This document shows, in pieces, positions 1-6,403 of a stretch of 7,738 nt of DNA. Below the pieces are notes generated by a model. It made no database searches. It saw only the letters and a list, made by a program, of their open reading frames with translations, and was not told the DNA's origin. This DNA comes from Prolixibacteraceae bacterium. GTDB lineage: Bacteria > Bacteroidota > Bacteroidia > Bacteroidales > Prolixibacteraceae. The stretch lies in contig JAFGDX010000299.1 in the NCBI GenBank assembly GCA_016931875.1, positions 1 through 7,738 on the forward strand, given 5' to 3'. Position 1 is the first letter of the stretch. Every line of letters begins with the position of its first letter. The position numbers and the translations under genes are program-made.

Positions 1-714
1 AAACAACGGAACCTGCTCCCCTGTTTTTGCTGAAGAAAAGGGAAAAACCAAAAGCTGGCCGATGGTTTGAAAAAACACAAACTCTTTCCCGATATAAAAA
101 AACAAAAGCTGCCAGACCAATATCCCGGCTATTTTAAACCACCGGTGTTCCGACCGGTTTTGAACAAGCCAAAAAACAAACATTGCCAGAAACAGAAATG
201 AAAAGCTGCCAAACAAAAAATAATTCAGCGGAAATAAAACCACGGGAATCCAGGCTGTTTTTCCTTCCCCGTTTTTGATGGTCAGAAAAAAGAAAAGTAA
301 CTGCAATACAATTCCCAACACATTCAAACTCCGGAACTGATAGTGGGTTTGCAAAAAAAACAGCGCTCCGCCCAAAAGAAAAGGCAACACAAAAACCGGT
401 TTCCCGGTCATTTTTTTCCCGATGGCAGCCACCAGAATCATAACGGCGGTCGTTTCCAGGGTAACCACAATAGCGCCCGGCAACGGGTAATAATACAATG
501 CGTTTTGAAATTCACCCAGGTAATTCAAAAATCCTCCCGGTAGCCGCATTTTTTCAGAAAAAAAGGCAAAAGTAGTTTGAAACAAGGCTGCCTTTTCCTG
601 ATAGAAAAAAATATAAGCGGTAAACCCGTAGAGATAAACCACCCCCAACACGAAAAACAACAAATAGGGAAAATACAAAAGGAACAGGTTGGTTTTTTGG
701 TTTTTGATGTTCAT
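1..714 (-). CDS. Polytopic membrane protein, DUF6057-like, partial (C-terminus off left edge)
   Basis: The minus-strand frame is open from the ATG at 714 to the window edge (238 codons, no stop), so the C-terminus is missing. The product is very hydrophobic. Likely membrane spans lie at about residues 11-36, 75-97, 104-121, 131-147, 155-184 and 196-212. A conserved-looking segment, LPGGFLNYLGEFQNALYYYP, falls at residues 58-77 between the first two spans. From memory, this PGG...YLGxF...YYP pattern and the pairing with a PD40/heme lipoprotein match the Bacteroidetes family DUF6057, whose function is unknown. The family call is recognition, not a search result. The start lies 14 nt after the stop of the upstream lipoprotein gene, so the two are probably co-transcribed. 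An AAAGG overlapping that upstream stop is a weak possible ribosome site, 11 nt from the ATG. An inner-membrane location is inferred. Confidence 0.8.
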   Translation of the reverse strand, partial: MNIKNQKTNLFLLYFPYLLFFVLGVVYLYGFTAYIFFYQEKAALFQTTFAFFSEKMRLPGGFLNYLGEFQNALYYYPLPGAIVVTLETTAVMILVAAIGKKMTGKPVFVLPFLLGGALFFLQTHYQFRSLNVLGIVLQLLFFFLTIKNGEGKTAWIPVVLFPLNYFLFGSFSFLFLAMFVFWLVQNRSEHRWFKIAGILVWQLLFFYIGKEFVFFQTIGQLLVFPFSSAKTGEQVPLF

Positions 715-728
715 TGACTTACAAACCT

Positions 729-2195
729 TTAATTGGTTGACATTTTTGCCTGAACCGGCGTTTTTGCGGCTGCCCTCCGCAACTCACCCGGCGAAAAGGA
801 AATTTCTGATTGGGCAAATTCAGGAATGTTAAATGTTTTCAGAAAACGACTGTAAAAGACAGGGTCTTCCTGTGGCAGGACAAAAGGTTTGCCGGCCTTT
901 CCGTTTGTATCGATATAGGAAATATACGGGCGCGCGGATAAACCATCGCCCCGCTTGCTGCTAAAAACCATCCACCTTCCGTTTGACGACCACGAATGGT
1001 AACTGTCGGTAAACTCGCTGTTTAAATCCATTCTGTTGGTTTGAAGATTTTCAAGATTCACCAGATACAAATCAGCTTCTTTATGCCAGATGGGGAAACA
1101 TCCGTAATCGTGACAGGTAAAAACCAGCGATTTCCCGTCGGGCGAAACTCTTGGAAACGACACACTTTTTGAGTGTGCCGAGGCATCAAACACCAGTTCT
1201 GCACCGCCAAATTTACGGGTTTCAGCATCAAAATGTACACGGTACAAATCGTATCGGATGTCCCGGTAGTCGTACCCAGGTTCAATTTGCCGGGCCCGGC
1301 AAAAATATAGATATTCGCCATCGGGCGACCACTCCGGGTAGGTATCCATAAACATTTTTTCCGGGTTTACCGGAATATCCATAATTTCATTTTTGTCCTT
1401 GTCAAACAATATCAACGTGGAATTCAAATCAGAAACTTCAATTTTTTTACTTTCCATGGAATGGAACTGCTGCACCACTTTGTTGGAAGAAAAGGCCACA
1501 TATTTTCCTGAAGGATGCCAGCGCGGATACACAGCCCCGTTTTCCATTTCACTGGTTTTCAGGTTGAATTTTTCCAAATCGCCGTCGCTAACAAAATAGG
1601 TTCCGCCCATCGAACCCCGCATGTGAAACATAAAATCATCCGGATTTTGCTGATTGAAAGCATGACAGTTGACACAGTTCTGGCCAACCGCGTTGTTTTC
1701 TACCACGGTGCGCTCTTTAAAACTCTCCAGGCTGCGCTGCATAATACTGATTTCGCTCCAGCTTTCGTAACCGGGGTAAAGTAAACGGTAGTACAAATAC
1801 GGATCTACCTGCGAATCGGAAACATAATTTGTAAATGCCCGGAATTGCTCCCAGACACCATCTTTCTGTACAAAAATTTTGTACTCAATTTGTTGGTTAT
1901 TGTTTTCTGCCAGCAATTGTTTCCATTTTTTCTCAGGTATCTTTATCGTTCCATCCGATGATGATACCCGGATAGATGCACCCGACTGACTGCCTATTTC
2001 AGCAAAATAAGCATCACCTTCTTCTTCTATCAGAAAATTTAAAGGGGCAATATTTACCGGAATAGTAAGTTCCGAATAATCGGGAGTGATTTTTGGCGAC
2101 TGGTCAACCTGCCGGCTGTTTTTATCGGGTACCTTCTCACAGGCAAAACCCAAAAAAACCAACAACAGCAGATAAACCCGGTTTTTTATTTTCAT
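729..2195 (-). CDS. Lipoprotein with c-type heme motif (CXXCH) and TolB-like PD40 propeller repeats
   Basis: This is a 488-residue exported protein of unknown exact role. The start at 2195 is chosen because it gives a clean lipoprotein signal: basic MKIKNR, a leucine-rich core, then LGFAC with the lipidated Cys at residue 19. The frame is open further upstream to 2348, but that extension is A/T-rich and would bury the signal. After a beta-rich N-terminal region (about 35-130) comes CVNCH at 174-178, a single covalent heme-c attachment motif; M192 in FMFHMRG is a possible axial ligand. Four PD40 repeats follow, with cores YPRWHPSGKYVAFSSN (223-238), YPEWSPDGEYLYF (286-298), FPRVSPDGKSLVF (347-359) and YHSWSSNGRWMVFSSK (399-414), giving a partial beta-propeller. 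The protein is probably anchored in a membrane facing the periplasm. It is the first gene of a pair with the membrane protein ending at 714. Unusual cysteines occur at 299, 361 and 366. Related Bacteroidetes proteins are often loosely labelled TolB-like or cytochrome c biosynthesis protein; I infer a redox or cell-surface sensing role but cannot prove it. Confidence 0.85.
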   Translation of the reverse strand: MKIKNRVYLLLLVFLGFACEKVPDKNSRQVDQSPKITPDYSELTIPVNIAPLNFLIEEEGDAYFAEIGSQSGASIRVSSSDGTIKIPEKKWKQLLAENNNQQIEYKIFVQKDGVWEQFRAFTNYVSDSQVDPYLYYRLLYPGYESWSEISIMQRSLESFKERTVVENNAVGQNCVNCHAFNQQNPDDFMFHMRGSMGGTYFVSDGDLEKFNLKTSEMENGAVYPRWHPSGKYVAFSSNKVVQQFHSMESKKIEVSDLNSTLILFDKDKNEIMDIPVNPEKMFMDTYPEWSPDGEYLYFCRARQIEPGYDYRDIRYDLYRVHFDAETRKFGGAELVFDASAHSKSVSFPRVSPDGKSLVFTCHDYGCFPIWHKEADLYLVNLENLQTNRMDLNSEFTDSYHSWSSNGRWMVFSSKRGDGLSARPYISYIDTNGKAGKPFVLPQEDPVFYSRFLKTFNIPEFAQSEISFSPGELRRAAAKTPVQAKMSTN

Positions 2196-2213
2196 ACACA
2201 CACAGAATTTCAG

Positions 2214-2221
2214 CAAAAATA
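2214..2221 (-). promoter_or_regulatory. Possible -7 promoter element for the heme lipoprotein gene
   Basis: Read on the minus strand, this is TATTTTTG, which matches the Bacteroidetes -7 consensus TAnnTTTG. It lies 18 nt upstream of the lipoprotein ATG at 2195 and is the only match in the 2196-2450 stretch. No convincing TTG/TTTG -33 element sits 18-21 nt further upstream, and the implied 5' untranslated region would be only about 10-14 nt. In such A/T-rich DNA a chance match is possible. Confidence 0.3.
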
Positions 2222-2337
2222 ATGAAAATAGCCAATAAACTAAAAGGAATACAGACACTTTACAATTTGAAACGTAAATCAGAATTTGGGCGCTTTTGCT
2301 TTTTGAAATGTAAATGACGGGGTTATTACACATCACA

Positions 2338-2403
2338 GGGTTAAACACATAAAAGGCTAAACATATGTCCCGTTTTTAGCGTTTTGCCACTGTGTTACTA
2401 CCC
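2338..2403. repeat. Imperfect 66-nt palindrome / hairpin element
   Basis: Nested complementary blocks are arranged around a centre at about 2362-2374: GGGT (2338-2341) with ACCC (2400-2403), ACACA (2345-2349) with TGTGT (2391-2395), AAAA (2351-2354) with TTTT (2382-2385), and GCTAAA (2356-2361) with TTTAGC (2375-2380). Small internal loops separate the blocks. No T-run follows the element on the plus strand, and the minus-strand continuation shows none either, so it does not look like an intrinsic terminator. It could be a dispersed intergenic repeat, the site of a dimeric regulator, or the remnant of a mobile element end. Only the base pairing is seen; the role is unknown. Confidence 0.45.
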
Positions 2404-2541
2404 GCGCTCCAAAAATCACACAAACCAAAAACTCATAAATTATTTTGGAAAAGAATGGGCCGCTTTACACAATATTTCTAACCAAAAATGAACTTTAAAT
2501 TTAATTTTCACACAAAAAATCGAATATTACTTATAAATCGT

Positions 2542-2571
2542 TTTGGTTTTTGAATAGTTTTTTTACATTTG
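2542..2571 (+). promoter_or_regulatory. Promoter of the ilv leader-ilvDBN operon
   Basis: TACATTTG at 2564-2571 is an exact match to the Bacteroidetes -7 element TAnnTTTG. A TTTG at 2542-2545 lies 18 nt upstream, close to the usual -33 position (a second TTTG at 2549-2552 is too near). Transcription would start around 2575-2578, leaving a very short 15-18 nt lead to the leader peptide ATG at 2593, as expected for an attenuator. Its placement directly before the leader peptide strengthens the call. Confidence 0.7.
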
Positions 2572-2592
2572 CCCCAACATTATGTTTTTGAA

Positions 2593-2661
2593 ATGAAATT
2601 ATTCTCTGCATATATCGTGGTCATTCTAGTTGTCATTCTTGGTTTCACTGAGGAAGGCTAG
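2593..2661 (+). CDS. Branched-chain amino acid attenuator leader peptide (ilvL-type)
   Basis: This is a 22-codon ORF from ATG 2593 to TAG 2659-2661. Residues 8-16 are IVVILVVIL, nine consecutive Ile/Val/Leu codons (2614-2640), and Leu3 makes ten of 22. The run uses varied codons (Ile ATC, ATT; Val GTG, GTC, GTT; Leu CTA, CTT), so it would sense several Ile, Val and Leu tRNA species. The ORF sits about 15-18 nt after the predicted transcription start and ends inside one arm of an antiterminator. The ilvD gene follows about 90 nt later. This is the layout of the enteric ilvL, ivbL and leuL leaders, though I see no resemblance in residues outside the branched-chain run. The peptide is presumably not functional as a product; its translation is the sensor. 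A small membrane protein is the alternative reading, but the flanking RNA structures argue against it. Confidence 0.9.
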   Translation: MKLFSAYIVVILVVILGFTEEG

Positions 2662-2704
2662 CGTATTTGTGCAGGATTAAAGATATATAAAAGCCTTTCT
2701 CAGT
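2647..2704 (+). promoter_or_regulatory. Antiterminator hairpin (2647-2659 pairs with 2692-2704)
   Basis: ACTGAGGAAGGCT at 2647-2659 pairs over 13 bp with AGCCTTTCTCAGT at 2692-2704, with a single G-U wobble (2653 with 2698). The 32-nt loop (2660-2691) is A/T-rich. The 5' arm overlaps codons 19-22 and the first base of the leader stop codon. The 3' arm is the 5' arm of the terminator, so forming this stem destroys the terminator. Confidence 0.85.
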
Positions 2705-2721
2705 TTGAGGAAGGCTTTTTT
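2689..2721 (+). terminator. Attenuator terminator upstream of ilvD
   Basis: AAAAGCCTTTCTCA (2689-2702) pairs with TGAGGAAGGCTTTT (2706-2719). This gives up to 14 bp with one G-U wobble, a 3-nt loop (5 nt if the last A-T pair opens) and a run of six T at 2716-2721. It lies 30 nt before the ilvD ATG, so it ends transcription before the operon unless the antiterminator forms. Confidence 0.93.
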
Positions 2722-2751
2722 AATGAATAACGTTTATAATAAGATAAAAAA

Positions 2752-4584
2752 ATGCAGGTACCATTACGAAGCAACACAACTACACAGGGCCGAAGAATGG
2801 CGGGAGCCAGGAGTCTTTGGCGGGCCAACGGAATGAAGGAAGAACATTTTGGAAAACCGGTGATAGCCGTGGTAAATTCGTTCACCCAGTTTGTTCCGGG
2901 GCATGCACATTTGCACAAAATCGGGCAATATATAAAGGGTTTGATTGAAAAACACGGCTTTTTTGCCGCCGAATTTAACACCATTGCCATTGACGACGGA
3001 ATTGCCATGGGCCACGACGGAATGCTGTACTCACTTCCTTCGCGCGATGTTATTGCCGACAGTGTGGAATACATGTGCAACGGCCACAAGGTAGATGCCA
3101 TGGTTTGCATTTCGAACTGTGATAAGATTACCCCCGGAATGTTAATGGCAGCCATGCGGCTCAATATTCCGGCCGTTTTTGTTTCGGGTGGCCCGATGGA
3201 AGCCGGTGAAATTGGAAACAAACATTACGACCTCGTGGATGCCATGGTTTTGGCCGCCGACCAGTCGATTTCAGATCAGGAACTTTCGGTTATCGAACAA
3301 AATGCCTGTCCTACCTGTGGCTCGTGTTCGGGAATGTTTACCGCCAACTCAATGAACTGCCTGGCGGAAGCCATTGGCCTGGCCCTCCCCGGAAACGGAA
3401 CCATTGTTGCCACACACGCCAACCGTATCAAACTTTTCGAGGAAGGTGTGGAAAAAATTATACGCGCGGTAAAAGCCTATTATTTTGAAGGCGATGACAC
3501 CGTTCTTCCGCGAAACATTGCTACCCGGCAGGCCTTTTTAAACGCCATGAAACTCGATATTGCCATGGGCGGTTCAACCAATACCGTACTCCACCTCCTG
3601 GCCATTGCCCACGAGGCCGGGGTTGATTTTACCATGAAAGACATTGACCAGCTTTCGAGGCAAACCCCCAACCTGTGCAAAGTAGCGCCAAGCTCGCATT
3701 ACCACGTGCAGGATGTAAACCGTGCCGGCGGTATTTTATCGATACTGGCAGAACTCGACCGCGGCGGAATGCTCGATACCTCGGTGCACCGTATTGACGG
3801 GCGAACACTAAAACAAGCCATTGCTGCTTATGATATAATGAATGAAAATGTTTCAGAAGAGGCCAAAAAACGATACCTCTCTTCCCCCGGAGACGGTTCG
3901 CGCAACCTGGTAATGGGTTCGCAGGACAACTATTACACCCACCTTGATACCGACCGCAAAAATGGATGCATCCGGGATATTGAACATGCTTACAATAAAG
4001 ACGGAGGTCTGGCGGTCTTATACGGAAATATAGCCGAAAAAGGCTGTATTGTAAAAACGGCAGGTGTGGATCCGTCGATCTTTAATTTTACGGGAACAGC
4101 CAAAGTTTTCGATTCGCAGGAAGATGCGGTAAACGGAATTCTGGGCGATAGGGTTCAGAAAGGTGATGTAATTGTTATCCGTTACGAAGGCCCCAAAGGC
4201 GGACCGGGAATGCAGGAAATGCTCTACCCCACTTCCTACCTGAAATCGATGCAACTGGATAAAGATTGCGCATTGATTACCGACGGAAGATTTTCGGGAG
4301 GAACCTCCGGGTTATCCATCGGCCATGTTTCGCCTGAAGCCGCTGCCGGTGGTGCCATCGGATTAATTCGCAACAACGACAAAATAAAAATCGATATCGT
4401 CAACCGTTCCATCAATCTGCTCATTTCAGAAAAAGAACTGGCAGAACGGAGAAAGGAAGAAGAAGCAAAAGGAAACAATGCTTTCCACCCGGCAGAACGA
4501 AAACGAAATATTTCGAAGGCCTTAAAAGCCTATGCAAGCCTGGTTTCGTCGGCCGACAGTGGCGCTATCCGATTAATTGATTAA
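2752..4584 (+). CDS. ilvD: Dihydroxy-acid dehydratase
   Basis: IlvD dehydrates 2,3-dihydroxy-isovalerate and 2,3-dihydroxy-3-methylvalerate to the 2-keto acids of valine (and leucine) and isoleucine; the enzyme is cytosolic. The 610 residues match the E. coli protein (616) nearly end to end. Signature DDGIAMGH lies at 81-88. VCISNCDK (118-125) carries C123, the Mg-binding D124 and K125, the lysine carbamylated in the family. [11 protein letters not shown] (186-196) supplies the second cluster cysteine, C192, by comparison with E. coli. E489 in [10 protein letters not shown] is a further Mg ligand. [10 protein letters not shown] (511-520) holds the likely catalytic Ser515. The segment [13 protein letters not shown] (42-54) lacks the extra cysteine of plant-type enzymes, so it looks like the E. 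coli, oxygen-sensitive cluster type (inference). The start at 2752 gives the family's N-terminus; no Shine-Dalgarno is visible, only an A-rich leader. It is the first structural gene behind the attenuator. Confidence 0.98.
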   Translation: MQVPLRSNTTTQGRRMAGARSLWRANGMKEEHFGKPVIAVVNSFTQFVPGHAHLHKIGQYIKGLIEKHGFFAAEFNTIAIDDGIAMGHDGMLYSLPSRDVIADSVEYMCNGHKVDAMVCISNCDKITPGMLMAAMRLNIPAVFVSGGPMEAGEIGNKHYDLVDAMVLAADQSISDQELSVIEQNACPTCGSCSGMFTANSMNCLAEAIGLALPGNGTIVATHANRIKLFEEGVEKIIRAVKAYYFEGDDTVLPRNIATRQAFLNAMKLDIAMGGSTNTVLHLLAIAHEAGVDFTMKDIDQLSRQTPNLCKVAPSSHYHVQDVNRAGGILSILAELDRGGMLDTSVHRIDGRTLKQAIAAYDIMNENVSEEAKKRYLSSPGDGSRNLVMGSQDNYYTHLDTDRKNGCIRDIEHAYNKDGGLAVLYGNIAEKGCIVKTAGVDPSIFNFTGTAKVFDSQEDAVNGILGDRVQKGDVIVIRYEGPKGGPGMQEMLYPTSYLKSMQLDKDCALITDGRFSGGTSGLSIGHVSPEAAAGGAIGLIRNNDKIKIDIVNRSINLLISEKELAERRKEEEAKGNNAFHPAERKRNISKALKAYASLVSSADSGAIRLID

Positions 4585-4611
4585 AAAATAAACAGAATCA
4601 CAAATTAAATA

Positions 4612-4650
4612 ATGAAAGCTCAAAGCGAATTGCTCACAGCTAACAGCTAA
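4612..4650 (+). other. ilvD-ilvB spacer with 12-codon mini-ORF and tandem heptamer
   Basis: The 77-nt gap between ilvD and ilvB contains a short frame, ATG 4612 to TAA 4648, encoding MKAQSELLTANS. It ends 11 nt before the ilvB start. Its last part includes two tandem copies of ACAGCTA (4636-4649). No Shine-Dalgarno, promoter or hairpin terminator is convincing here, so ilvD and ilvB should share a transcript. The mini-ORF may be chance, and the heptamers may be a fragment of an intergenic repeat. Confidence 0.3.
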
Positions 4651-4661
4651 ATTTTCAGCAT

Positions 4662-6359
4662 ATGACAACAAAAAAAGTTACCGGATCACAGGCGGTTATT
4701 CTTTCATTACTTGAGGAAGGAGTAGATACCATTTTTGGATATCCGGGCGGTGCTATTATGCCCGTTTACGATGCCTTGTATGATTTTAACAACAATGTAA
4801 AACACATTCTGACCCGTCATGAGCAGGGAGCGGTGCATGCTGCCGAAGGGTATGCCAGAGTTACCGGCAAGGCCGGAGTCTGCTTTGCCACTTCGGGGCC
4901 CGGAGCTACAAACCTGATCACCGGGATTGCCGATGCAATGATAGACTCAACGCCCCTGGTGTGTATCACCGGCCAGGTAGCCTCACCGCTGCTGGGAACC
5001 GATGCATTCCAGGAATCTGATGTGGTGGGGATTTCAATGCCGGTAACCAAATGGAATTACCAGATTACCACTCCGGAAGAAATACCGGAAGCAATTGCAC
5101 AGGCTTTTTATATTGCTCAATCCGGACGCCCCGGACCAGTGCTGATTGATATCACCAAAGACGCACAGTTTGGCGAACTCGATTTTGAATATAAAAAATG
5201 CACCAAGATCAGAAGTTATGTTCCCGAAATGCCTGTCGATCCTTTTAAAATTAAAGAAGCGGCAGAAATTATCGACCAGGCAAAACGGCCGCTGGTGCTT
5301 TTCGGCCAGGGGATAATTATCGGAAATGCCGAGGAAGAACTAAAGGCATTTGTTGAAAAAACAGGCATCCCGGCTGCATGGACTTTACTGGGTTTGTCGG
5401 CATTGCCAACCGACCACCCGTTAAATGTTGGAATGCTTGGTATGCACGGAAATTACGGCCCCAACCTGTTAACCAACGAAGCCGATGTTATTATTGCCGT
5501 TGGAATGCGTTTTGATGACCGTGTAACCGGAAAAGTTAGCGGTTATGCAACAAAGGCCAAAATTATCCATCTGGAGATTGACCCGGCAGAAATTGATAAA
5601 ATTATAAAGGCCACCGTTGCGGTTCTGGGAAACTCAAAAAAATCACTGAAAATGCTTACTGAAAACGTAAAAGAAAACAATCACGACGAGTGGATTGAAC
5701 GTTTCAGAAAGTGTGATATGATTGAAAATGAAAAGATAATCCACAAAGACCTTTATCCTGAAAAACCGGGATTAACCATGGGTGAAGTTATCCGGATTGC
5801 GGCAGAAAAAACCAACCACGAGGCCATTCTGGTTACCGATGTGGGTCAGCATCAAATGATTGCTTCGCGGTATTTCAAATTCAGAAATTCAAAAAGTAAT
5901 GTTACTTCCGGAGGTTTGGGAACCATGGGATTCGGGCTTCCGGCAAGTATGGGCGCCCAATTGGGAAGACCCGACCGAATGGTTATTGCCGTAATTGGCG
6001 ATGGCGGATTTCAGATGACCATCCAGGAACTGGGAACCATTGTACAAAATAAACTTCCGGTAAAAATTATTGTACTCAACAATAACTTCCTCGGAATGGT
6101 GCGTCAGTGGCAACAGCTGTTTTTTGAAAAACGGTATTCATTTACCGAATTGCAAAATCCTGACTTTATTGCCATAGGCAAAGGCTTTGGTATGGAAGGA
6201 AAAAAGGTGGAAAACCGCGAAGATTTAGACGCAGCAGTTCAGCAAATGCTGGATTACAACGGGCCTTATCTGCTCGAAGTGGTGATTGAAAAAGAGGATA
6301 ACGTATTTCCGATGGTTCCCACCGGCGCTGCCGTTTCCGAAATAATACTTGAACAGTAA
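4662..6359 (+). CDS. ilvB: Acetolactate synthase (acetohydroxyacid synthase), catalytic large subunit
   Basis: IlvB is the thiamine diphosphate-dependent enzyme that condenses pyruvate with pyruvate (to acetolactate) or with 2-oxobutyrate (to acetohydroxybutyrate), the first common step of branched-chain synthesis. Its 565 residues match E. coli IlvB/IlvI in size. The N-terminal cofactor domain (about 4-170) has FGYPGGAIMPVYDAL and RHEQGAVHAAEGYAR with the catalytic Glu54. A central domain (about 190-330) includes GMLGMHGNYG (257-266), in the FAD-binding region of the family. The C-terminal domain has GDG (446-448) followed by NNN (473-475), the diphosphate- and Mg-binding motif, then MVRQWQ (479-484). 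The protein ends in PMVPTGAAVSEIILEQ, typical of the large subunit. The start at 4662 is preceded by TTTTCAGCAT without a clear ribosome site. It is followed after 44 nt by its regulatory subunit gene, supporting a biosynthetic enzyme rather than a catabolic one. Confidence 0.97.
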   Translation: MTTKKVTGSQAVILSLLEEGVDTIFGYPGGAIMPVYDALYDFNNNVKHILTRHEQGAVHAAEGYARVTGKAGVCFATSGPGATNLITGIADAMIDSTPLVCITGQVASPLLGTDAFQESDVVGISMPVTKWNYQITTPEEIPEAIAQAFYIAQSGRPGPVLIDITKDAQFGELDFEYKKCTKIRSYVPEMPVDPFKIKEAAEIIDQAKRPLVLFGQGIIIGNAEEELKAFVEKTGIPAAWTLLGLSALPTDHPLNVGMLGMHGNYGPNLLTNEADVIIAVGMRFDDRVTGKVSGYATKAKIIHLEIDPAEIDKIIKATVAVLGNSKKSLKMLTENVKENNHDEWIERFRKCDMIENEKIIHKDLYPEKPGLTMGEVIRIAAEKTNHEAILVTDVGQHQMIASRYFKFRNSKSNVTSGGLGTMGFGLPASMGAQLGRPDRMVIAVIGDGGFQMTIQELGTIVQNKLPVKIIVLNNNFLGMVRQWQQLFFEKRYSFTELQNPDFIAIGKGFGMEGKKVENREDLDAAVQQMLDYNGPYLLEVVIEKEDNVFPMVPTGAAVSEIILEQ

Positions 6360-6384
6360 AAAGGCTGAATAAAAAGGAATAAAA

Positions 6385-6402
6385 ATGCAAAAAACGAATT
6401 AA
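6385..6402 (+). other. Five-codon mini-ORF just upstream of ilvN
   Basis: ATG at 6385 opens a five-codon frame (MQKTN) with stop TAA at 6400-6402; ilvN starts one base later, at 6404. An AAGGAA (6374-6379) lies at Shine-Dalgarno distance from this mini-ORF rather than from ilvN. It could deliver ribosomes to the ilvN start by termination-reinitiation, or be chance in A-rich DNA. Bacteroidetes rely little on Shine-Dalgarno pairing, which lowers confidence. Confidence 0.25.
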
Positions 6403-6403
6403 A

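Larger units (their letters stand above)
2196..2541. other. Divergent intergenic region without a gene
   Basis: This A/T-rich stretch separates the left minus-strand pair from the plus-strand ilv operon. I see no coding frame with a convincing start and family signature. An open minus-strand extension of the lipoprotein frame (2196-2348) is better explained as untranslated upstream DNA. The region holds the weak minus-strand promoter match at 2214-2221 and the imperfect palindrome at 2338-2403. From 2404 to 2541 I see only A/T-rich sequence with runs of A and T and no clear operator. Confidence 0.6.
2593..2721 (+). promoter_or_regulatory. Ribosome-mediated transcription attenuator of ilvDBN
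   Basis: The unit combines the leader ORF (2593-2661), an antiterminator (2647-2659 with 2692-2704) and a terminator (2689-2702 with 2706-2719 plus T-run). The two hairpins share the central strand 2692-2702, so they exclude each other. Inferred logic: with enough charged Ile/Val/Leu tRNA the ribosome reaches the TAG at 2659 and covers the upstream arm, so the terminator forms and transcription stops before ilvD. With scarce charged tRNA the ribosome stalls within 2614-2640, most of the upstream arm stays free, the antiterminator forms and ilvDBN is transcribed. The mechanism is established for enteric amino acid operons; here it is inferred from sequence. Confidence 0.88.

Noticed and set aside
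343..543. Plus-strand 66-codon frame
   Set aside because: It lies inside the minus-strand membrane protein gene, has a low-complexity basic composition and no family signal, and is the antisense of a real coding frame.
2196..2348. In-frame N-terminal extension of the heme lipoprotein to an ATG at 2348
   Set aside because: It would place about 51 residues before a clear lipoprotein signal peptide. The start at 2195 gives the expected basic, hydrophobic and LGFAC-cysteine order.
2582..2596. Four-codon frame (MFLK) overlapping the leader start by ATGA
   Set aside because: Its ATG would be only a few bases from the predicted transcript start. It is too short and has no supporting signal.
2593..2661. 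Leader ORF read as a small transmembrane protein
   Set aside because: The hydrophobic core is purely Ile/Val/Leu, and the ORF end is built into an antiterminator paired with a terminator before ilvD, which fits a sensor peptide far better.
2575..2751. T-box or metabolite riboswitch upstream of ilvD
   Set aside because: There is no T-box consensus or specifier loop structure, and the leader is too short. The translated Ile/Val/Leu run and competing hairpins explain it fully.
2700..3221. Minus-strand 173-codon frame over the start of ilvD
   Set aside because: It is a shadow of the strongly conserved ilvD frame and overlaps the attenuator terminator. The composition looks like reverse-translated ilvD.
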